From Salinimicrobium tongyeongense (lineage in GTDB: Bacteria > Bacteroidota > Bacteroidia > Flavobacteriales > Flavobacteriaceae), in contig NZ_CP069620.1 of NCBI RefSeq assembly GCF_026109735.1, forward strand, positions 1,364,001 through 1,428,000: a stretch of DNA of 64,000 nt, given 5' to 3'. Below, in pieces: positions 63,706 through 64,000 of this stretch. Position 1 is the first letter of the stretch; each line of letters starts with the position of its first letter. A program made the position numbers and the translations under genes. The notes beneath the pieces are model-generated. The model saw only the letters and a list, made by a program, of their open reading frames with translations. It was not told where the DNA came from and made no database searches.

Positions 63706-64000
63706 GGGCTAAAGCCCTTATTTTATTCTTTTTATTCTTAATCCTCCGCCTAAAGGCGGAGGCTATTCATAATAAATTTCTCATTTTTGTTGGACCAAAG
63801 CTCTTTTTTCCCATTCCCAATCCTCTGCCTAAGGGCAGAGGCAATTCATAAAAACCTCCTTCTTTTAAATCAAAAGACTTTCATTTCCCATTAAATTGAT
63901 CCCAAAGTTGGGCTAAAGCCCTGTCTTATTTTCAATCCAAATCCTCCGCCTAAAGGCGGAGGCAATTCATAGATTTTGATTTTCATGAATTGCCACTGGC
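63706..64000 (+). repeat. REP-like array right of the transposase: three direct units and a partial inverted one
   Basis: Units: box 63706-63717 with hairpin 63743-63762; degenerate box GGACCAAAGCTC 63792-63803 with hairpin CCTCTGCC-TAAG-GGCAGAGG 63822-63841; box 63910-63921 with hairpin 63943-63962. Tails CTATTCAT, CAATTCAT, CAATTCAT follow. An inverted unit begins at 63985 (TGAATTGCCACTGGC) and is cut by the window end. Box-to-hairpin distances are 37, 30 and 33. There is no gene in this 352-base stretch. Confidence 0.9.

Noticed and set aside
63706-64000. CRISPR-like array at the right edge
   Set aside because: Repeats are palindromic two-part units of variable spacing with A/T-rich, partly shared spacers and inverted copies. 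No cas genes are nearby. A REP-type array fits better.

Overview
The window looks like chromosomal DNA of a marine-type Flavobacteriaceae member (Bacteroidetes; Gramella/Christiangramia/Salegentibacter-like). This is inferred from protein families typical of that group: DUF4270 next to glmS, a C-terminal type IX secretion sorting domain, DUF2480, DUF3078, a single-chain SdhC, a split atpD-atpC cluster and a domain-only GT5 starch synthase. Several genes also carry Bacteroidetes-style promoters (TTTG at -33, TAnnTTTG at -7). No rRNA, tRNA, CRISPR array or prophage was seen. Most of the window is densely packed housekeeping sequence.

Layout. 1-3.5 kb: 3' end of RNase G, recX, a JmjC-like cupin next to a SET-domain protein, and a DUF2007 protein. 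3.5-9.7 kb: mgtC and a complete seven-gene Mrp/Mnh cation/proton antiporter operon (mnhABCDEFG, minus strand). 10-16.1 kb: an M61 peptidase, a repeat patch, then atpDC and glmS. 16.1-18.5 kb: DUF4270 lipoprotein and GT5 protein, co-oriented with glmS. 18.6-25.1 kb: plus-strand run panC, panD, flippase-like protein, alpha/beta-hydrolase-fold protein, radA, GNAT, M23 lipoprotein. 25.1-32.5 kb: minus-strand ompA-like, xth, a large T9SS cargo protein, glyS and a coiled-coil membrane protein. 32.6-43.7 kb: comF, an Ig-like lipoprotein, a nitrilase-family amidase, a YagU-like protein, methionine aminotransferase, sdhCAB, a proline aminopeptidase and an alpha/beta hydrolase. 43.7-54 kb: thiL, then the SUF iron-sulfur operon (sufA, frameshifted four-helix gene, sufB, lipoprotein, sufC, sufD, sufS, META lipoprotein, sufE, sufT-like, DUF2480, DUF3078). 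54-59.5 kb: hflX followed by secreted proteins of unknown function. 59.5-62.9 kb: mfd. 62.9-64 kb: an IS200/RAYT-like HUH transposase inside an array of palindromic repeats.

The most unusual material is at the right end and in one patch at 11.85-11.99 kb. A repeated unit of about 60 bp consists of a short GGGC-TAAA-GCCC hairpin, about 20 bp of A/T-rich spacer, an 8-bp-stem hairpin with a TGAA/TAAA loop, and a CAATTCAT-like tail. It occurs at least seven times plus one cut by the window edge. The long stem changes sequence between copies while keeping its pairing, so structure rather than sequence is conserved. The copies surround a 149-residue Y1 HUH transposase whose stop codon lies inside one repeat box. 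This looks like a Bacteroidetes REP/RAYT system.

A second anomaly is an A/T-rich accessory insert (about 57.1-59.5 kb) next to the 3' end of mfd. It starts with a decayed second copy of the mfd 3' end and carries a lipoprotein gene with an HEGIH metal-binding motif, broken by an in-frame stop, plus another lipoprotein gene. Near-identical 29-bp palindromes bound this insert and the adjacent gene. Their core (AAAAATGnCATTTTT) recurs throughout the window, in intergenic DNA and inside genes, and is not explained by the genes around it.
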